Shown piece after piece: positions 55,144 through 59,437 of a DNA stretch of 59,437 nucleotides; position 1 is the first letter of the stretch, and the number at the start of each line of letters is the position of its first letter. Below the pieces are notes generated by a model. The model saw nothing but the letters and a program-made list of their open reading frames with translations. It did no database searches and was not told where the DNA came from. This stretch comes from Mycetocola sp. (lineage in GTDB: Bacteria; Actinomycetota; Actinomycetes; Actinomycetales; Microbacteriaceae), in NCBI RefSeq assembly GCF_025464835.1, contig NZ_JAODMP010000095.1, positions 1 to 59,437 of the forward strand, read 5' to 3'. A program made the position numbers and the translations under genes.

Positions 55144-57870
55144 TCAACCCGAGTGCGCTGGTGCCGCCGCGGTGGCGGGCCCGGCGGGGTGACCTTCAGC
55201 CTCTGATTCCCGCGTCGACGCCGCGCGCGTACGCATCCTGCCAACGGCGCCGGCGACACGGTCACTCGCCAGCGTGTAGACCCGCCAGACGATCACCCCG
55301 ACCGTGAGTGAGAGCAGTGTGCCGAGCCACGGTGCGCTCTGCTCCAACGGCGGGTACACCTGCCAATGGGTGAGGTAGATGAACATCGACGCCCCGGCGA
55401 TTGCGGCAACGGGGGGCACCAGTACCTGCGGCACGCGAACTGCGGGAATCCAGATCAGTGCGAGCACACCTCCTGCGACGATCGCCTCCCGCAGTGGATC
55501 GCCGAAGAATCCGAGACAACTCGCCACCGCGATTGCCGACACCAGAAGACGCCGGGCGGTGGTGTCGGAGCGCGCGACGAGCCAACCCAGCGCGATCAGC
55601 CACACGACGACTGGAAGGGTATAGCGCTCGACATACTCGGCGTGCGGGCCGGCGATCGCGAAGCGCGCGATGAGGGCGATGGCTGAGCCGACCAGGGCGA
55701 AACCGAACGGCGATCGTCGTTCGAGCCGGTCAACGGCGCGTATGGCGAACAAGGCGGCGAGTCCCACGATGGTCCAGAGCATCGCCTCGAGGAACCAGAA
55801 CTGCCACTGGTCGTTCCAACGTCCGTCGCCGGGAACGACGTTGTTCACGAGCAGCACCGTGGTCGGCCGGTACTGGCCGCTCAGGAGCGCTACCGCGCCG
55901 ATCCAGAGCACCGCCGGCACAGCGAGCTGGGCAGCGCTGCGCCCGAGCGACCGGACTCTCGACAGCCCGGGAACGGATGCCAGTTGGAAGCGGGCCAGGT
56001 TGTAGCCCGCCACGGCGAGGAGCAGGTGCGCACCACCTTGCAGCACGAACAGGTCGGCGTGGGTGCCGACGATGAGCACGATCGCGACCGCCCGCAGCGC
56101 TGCCGGCGTTTCGAGGCGCGCGAGAAGGGGAACACGGGAACGCTTGCGCGCACCGACGGGTGTCTGCGCGGCATCCGCCGGCCCCGTCGCGACCGCAATC
56201 GATTCACCGTCGGCCGCTTCTGTGGCGAACGCCGCTAACTCCCGCACGGACCGAGTCGGCCAGTCGCGGGGCAAGGTTCCGAGCATCGCCTCAAGCCGAA
56301 GTGACACCTCGATGTAGCTCAGCGAATCGCCTCCGAGCCCTGCGAACGAGTCGTTCAGGCTTACCTCAGGGCGGGAGAGCAGGGCCGAGAAGAGCTCGCT
56401 GACCGCTTCCGCCGACGCTCCGGCCGCCTGAGCCGCCGACTCACCGGGCGTCTGGCGCTGCACGGGGGCGGCGCGATCCTGAAGTGCGGCGAACCGCACA
56501 AGCGCCGCGGTGTCCGGCTTCCCGCTGGAAGTTCGTGGAAACTCCTGCACCGCATACGTGCCGATGGCGTGCACCGGCAAGCCAAGAAGCGCGGCGGCGC
56601 GTTCCTGTGCCCGTCGCGCTGTGCGATCGGAGGTGGCGAAAAGGAGCAGGCGTTCATCCGCGTTCGCGACGCGTACGGCGATGCCCTCGTCGGCGAGGAG
56701 CCGCTCAACGCGGTCGAGGTCGACCCGCAACCCGAAGATCTTGACGAAGCGACTCATCCGACCGACGATCTCGTACAGCCCATCATCCCGGCGCCGAGCA
56801 AGATCCCCGGTCCGCAATTCGTGAACGGTGCGACCGAGTTCGAAATCCGCAGGTGTCTCGGCGTAGCCGAGCATCACATTCGGTCCCTGATAGACGAGTT
56901 CACCGTGACTTCCGTCCGGAGCATCCGTACCGCGCACGTCGATGCGGAAGCGGCCACCGGGAATGGGTCGGCCGATGGCCCCGGCAGAGGTGGCGATCCG
57001 CTCAGGAGGCAAGTACGCCATCCGCGCTGTGGCCTCCGTCTGGCCATACATGACGAAAAATTCGAATCCGCGTTCCCGGCCGATCCGGGCGAAACGATGC
57101 ACGGTTTCGGGAGCAAGGCGCCCGCCCGCCTGGGTCACGTAACGCAGGCTCGGGACGGGGTGATCGGCGAAGCCGCTCGCCTCGAGCAGTTCGAAGGTGT
57201 GGGGTACACCGGCGAACGAGGTGACCCGATGGGCGGATGCTTCGTGCCAGAATTCCTCGTCGGTGACCGACCGCTCGGTCAGCATGACGCTGGCACCGGA
57301 GAGTAGGTGACTGTTCACCACCGACAGTCCGTAGCAGTACTGCAGCGGCAACGTGGTCGCCGCCCGGTCGCCGGGTTCGAGGCGCAGATATTCCGCGATG
57401 GATGCGGCGTTGCTGCGCAGGTTGTCGAAGGAGAGGCGCACGAGTTTTGGGGACCCGGTCGACCCAGACGTACTGGCGAGCAGCGCCAGGTCAGGGTTAA
57501 AGGTGTGGCGACTGCCCGTGTGGCGTTCATCGAGGATCCAACCCGATGGGCCGTTGTGGGCGACGACGTCCGGGTTGAACCGCTTGGTCAAGGCGGCTCT
57601 GGCGGCCACGCTCGCCTCGTCATCACCGTCTGCGACGAACAGCACCGGGTGCGCTCCCTCGAGTGCGGCCAGGTAGGTGACAATGGGCTCCAGCGTGTTG
57701 GAGGCGGCGATCATCACGAGGCGACGGGTCTCGCCGAGTTCGGCGGTGCGTTCGCGAACCCGACGGGAGAGTTCGGCGTAGTGGATCGTCGACCCCTCGA
57801 CGACGAGTGCCGCAGCATCGGGAAGGCCGCCGAGGAGGGAAAGACCGCGAGCAGAGGCGATCGAGAGCAT
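55144..57870 (-). CDS. iron-box-controlled fusion: adenylation domain - carrier domain - membrane acyltransferase 3
   Basis: This 908-residue protein has three units. The first, 1-~465, is an ANL adenylation domain with TSGSTGSPK (134-142), YGQTEA (275-280), TGDLARR (354-360), a VKIFGLRVDLDRVE hinge and the catalytic Lys in TSSGKPD (~451). The second, ~480-550, is a carrier domain with GLGGDSLSYIEV, Ser516 being the phosphopantetheine site. The third, ~583-885, is an acyltransferase-3 region with about ten membrane segments. It should activate a carboxylate, load it on the carrier and hand it across the membrane to an unknown acceptor. The pocket segment (FAGVPHTFELLEA) looks more like acyl or aryl ligases than amino-acid domains. 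An iron box lies 46 nt upstream. Confidence 0.85.
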   Translation of the reverse strand: MLSIASARGLSLLGGLPDAAALVVEGSTIHYAELSRRVRERTAELGETRRLVMIAASNTLEPIVTYLAALEGAHPVLFVADGDDEASVAARAALTKRFNPDVVAHNGPSGWILDERHTGSRHTFNPDLALLASTSGSTGSPKLVRLSFDNLRSNAASIAEYLRLEPGDRAATTLPLQYCYGLSVVNSHLLSGASVMLTERSVTDEEFWHEASAHRVTSFAGVPHTFELLEASGFADHPVPSLRYVTQAGGRLAPETVHRFARIGRERGFEFFVMYGQTEATARMAYLPPERIATSAGAIGRPIPGGRFRIDVRGTDAPDGSHGELVYQGPNVMLGYAETPADFELGRTVHELRTGDLARRRDDGLYEIVGRMSRFVKIFGLRVDLDRVERLLADEGIAVRVANADERLLLFATSDRTARRAQERAAALLGLPVHAIGTYAVQEFPRTSSGKPDTAALVRFAALQDRAAPVQRQTPGESAAQAAGASAEAVSELFSALLSRPEVSLNDSFAGLGGDSLSYIEVSLRLEAMLGTLPRDWPTRSVRELAAFATEAADGESIAVATGPADAAQTPVGARKRSRVPLLARLETPAALRAVAIVLIVGTHADLFVLQGGAHLLLAVAGYNLARFQLASVPGLSRVRSLGRSAAQLAVPAVLWIGAVALLSGQYRPTTVLLVNNVVPGDGRWNDQWQFWFLEAMLWTIVGLAALFAIRAVDRLERRSPFGFALVGSAIALIARFAIAGPHAEYVERYTLPVVVWLIALGWLVARSDTTARRLLVSAIAVASCLGFFGDPLREAIVAGGVLALIWIPAVRVPQVLVPPVAAIAGASMFIYLTHWQVYPPLEQSAPWLGTLLSLTVGVIVWRVYTLASDRVAGAVGRMRTRAASTRESEAEGHPAGPATAAAPAHSG

Positions 57871-57915
57871 GGTTGAGGAATTCCTTCGGCGGGAGGCGGA
57901 CGTACTGCTTCGGGC

Positions 57916-57934
57916 TTAGGTAAGCATAACCTAA
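57916..57934 (-). promoter_or_regulatory. DtxR/IdeR-type iron box upstream of the A-PCP-AT3 gene
   Basis: TTAGGTAAGCATAACCTAA matches the iron-box consensus TTAGGTTAGGCTAACCTAA at 16 of 19 positions. A possible -10 (TATGCT) lies inside it on the minus strand. It points to repression by an iron-loaded DtxR/IdeR regulator. Confidence 0.8.
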
Positions 57935-58270
57935 CCGAGTTCAGTGTCGCTTCTCCCCCGCTCCACCGGTCAGCACCAGAATCCGGTGAGATGACCGGCG
58001 GGTCGGGGTTCCGCGGGCCCGAGCCGGACGATCAACCGCCGTGACGGGGGCAGGCGTATTCGATCTGCTCGTCCGCGTCAGGTCGTCCGGCCGACGTCCT
58101 GTCGTTCAGCGTCCACAGAGTCTCGACCGTCCCGAAGTGCCGCGTGTCCTGACCCGGATCGGCGGGCTCGAACAGCGGTTCAGATGCCGGCTGAACCGGC
58201 ACTACACAGAGCCAACGCGCATTTTGTGTGACGAGCACAGCGTGGCGAGAGGAGCGGATGCGGGGAGATT
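57935..58270. other. intergenic stretch without a recognisable gene
   Basis: Between the iron box and the metallophosphoesterase gene I see only short open frames. The longest sensible one (58238-58032, minus, 68 codons) has no recognisable domain or start signal. Confidence 0.5.
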
Positions 58271-59164
58271 TCAGCGGCTGATGGCGAAGGTGTCCAGGAT
58301 GCCGCCTTCCTGGTCAATGGCCCGTCCGACGAGCTTTTCGCGGTCGGCCTGCAGATCGAGGTAGTGCAGAGTGGAGGTACTGACCGACGTGAAGTCCGCT
58401 CTTCCAGCCGGGCGGAGCGTTGCGCCGGCACCGGAGACGATGTAGGTGACACCGTCTTGCGGTAGGGAGCGCTGGTAGTCGTGGTCGTGTCCAGCCAGGA
58501 CGAGTGGAACTTTGAACTCAGCGAAGAGTGGACACCATCTCTCCCGAACAGCCATGTCAGACCCATGCTGACCGGCGGAGTAGGGGGGGTGGTGCATGGC
58601 CACGATCGTCCAGGTGCCTTTGGGCACCCGCTCGCTGAGGGTGCTGCGCAGCCATTCCTGCTGCTCGTCGTTCTCCACCTGGTTCGAGTCAAGGACGATG
58701 ACTCTCACCGATCCCACCATTTCGGTGTACCACGACTCGTCATGATCCAGCGCTTCGAGGATCTCCTTCTGCTCCCCGTCCTGGTAGTCGTGGTTACCGA
58801 GGACAGGGAGGAGCCGGGCTCCGGCACTGGTGATTGACGCAAACGGAGTTGTGATTCGCTCGTCGACCAATGCAGAGTCGCCGGTGTCATAGATGAGATC
58901 CCCCAGCAGAAGAAGTGCGTCGTATGAGTCGCGCTGACTCTGCATTCGCATTTGTTCTGCTGTGGCGAACACCGCGGGAGCGCCGGTTCCCGTGTCCCCC
59001 GCTATGGCAAAGCGAGTCATGGTTTCTGTGACCGGGGCGACCGAGTCTCCATCGGTCGTCGGGGGTGGGGCGAGAAGCGCCGGTCCGCCGATACCGATCG
59101 CAACAGCAAGGACTGCAACACTGATAACGAGGATCGTCGTTTGTCGCGAGGGCTGAACTGGCAT
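58271..59164 (-). CDS. exported metallophosphoesterase
   Basis: This 297-residue protein has one hydrophobic N-terminal segment (~10-30), so it is exported or anchored. All calcineurin-type metal motifs are present: FAIAGDTGTG, LLLLGDLIYDTGD, LPVLGNHDY, IVAMHHPPYS and VLAGHDHDYQ. It resembles purple acid phosphatase-type enzymes. ATG at 59164 has GGGAG 5 nt upstream; a TTG four codons earlier is less likely. It is not clearly linked to the iron genes. Confidence 0.88.
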   Translation of the reverse strand: MPVQPSRQTTILVISVAVLAVAIGIGGPALLAPPPTTDGDSVAPVTETMTRFAIAGDTGTGAPAVFATAEQMRMQSQRDSYDALLLLGDLIYDTGDSALVDERITTPFASITSAGARLLPVLGNHDYQDGEQKEILEALDHDESWYTEMVGSVRVIVLDSNQVENDEQQEWLRSTLSERVPKGTWTIVAMHHPPYSAGQHGSDMAVRERWCPLFAEFKVPLVLAGHDHDYQRSLPQDGVTYIVSGAGATLRPAGRADFTSVSTSTLHYLDLQADREKLVGRAIDQEGGILDTFAISR

Positions 59165-59437
59165 CGGGGCTCCCAACGTAATCGTCCTCGCAGCGTCTCA
59201 GCTGTTGCCTTTTCTTACCCACCGCAAGGGTCGCGCCGATTCAGACTGCTGTCAACTGATCTCAGATACCTGACGCCGGATGCCTTCGACCGGTCGCGCT
59301 GCTCTCTCACCCCAGAGCGACACGGACCCAAGCTAACGATAGCGCGACGGCCGCCATCATGATGAGGAAATCTCAACCGGGCACCGCGGCGGCCGGGCAG
59401 CGCGGCGGCGTGACGGCGGACCTGATCGCAATCGCCT

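Noticed and set aside
58032-58238. 68-codon minus-strand frame before the metallophosphoesterase
   Set aside because: No domain, start signal or neighbour coupling; not enough to call a gene.
59359-59437. ATG ATG open frame running off the right edge
   Set aside because: Only 26 codons visible, no Shine-Dalgarno or -10 box, no recognisable N-terminus.

Overview
The window is high-GC DNA from an actinobacterium, most likely a member of the Microbacteriaceae. The evidence is the housekeeping gene order: rpsP-khpA-rimM-(cupin)-trmD-(membrane protein)-rplS-lepB-rnhB-DUF2469; ffh, ftsY, smc, mutM, rnc, rpmF and yceD close by; leuCD joined to murA-plsC-gpsA-ddl; a DUF3515 lipoprotein; and TANNNT boxes 6-7 nt before many start codons, which indicates leaderless transcripts. 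No rRNA, CRISPR array, integrase or transposase was seen.

Layout. 1-4968: two family-16 beta-glucanase paralogues, the left one missing its 5' half, flanking a DUF4062/STAND ATPase. 4969-10330: ribosome, tRNA-modification and secretion genes on the minus strand. 10331-15447: a decayed F420 oxidoreductase, a carboxylate-amine ligase, ffh, lipB-lipA. 15440-24507: DUF2004, ftsY, smc, a decayed glycosyltransferase, a double-GNAT protein, mutM, rnc, rpmF, yceD. 24574-29717: transglutaminase, DUF58 and MoxR genes behind coaD. 29810-34342: recG, rsmD, thiL, DUF3515. 34448-40827: ddl, gpsA, plsC, murA, leuD, leuC on the minus strand, with a leucine-rich leader peptide and hairpin upstream. 41175-42176: a TerC-family protein behind a yybP-ykoY (Mn2+) riboswitch. 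42453-51149: GH15, a membrane acyltransferase-like protein, tRNA-Glu, a diacylglycerol kinase-like protein, an MBL-fold hydrolase, GH13 and an M23-like protein, interspersed with remnants of a peptide-binding protein and a two-component system. 51452-57934: an Fe3+ ABC transporter and a large adenylation-carrier-membrane-acyltransferase fusion, both behind DtxR/IdeR-type iron boxes. 58271-59164: a secreted metallophosphoesterase.

How the genes fit together. Most of the window is core information processing and envelope synthesis. Three regulatory modules stand out. The first is a leucine leader peptide in front of leuCD that may also govern murA, plsC, gpsA and ddl. The second is the Mn2+ riboswitch. 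The third is an iron regulon that pairs an Fe3+ importer with a fused A-PCP-AT3 enzyme; this fusion is the best candidate for an undescribed system. The accessory gaps between core genes hold at least five gene remnants, so the genome appears to be losing accessory genes by internal deletion.
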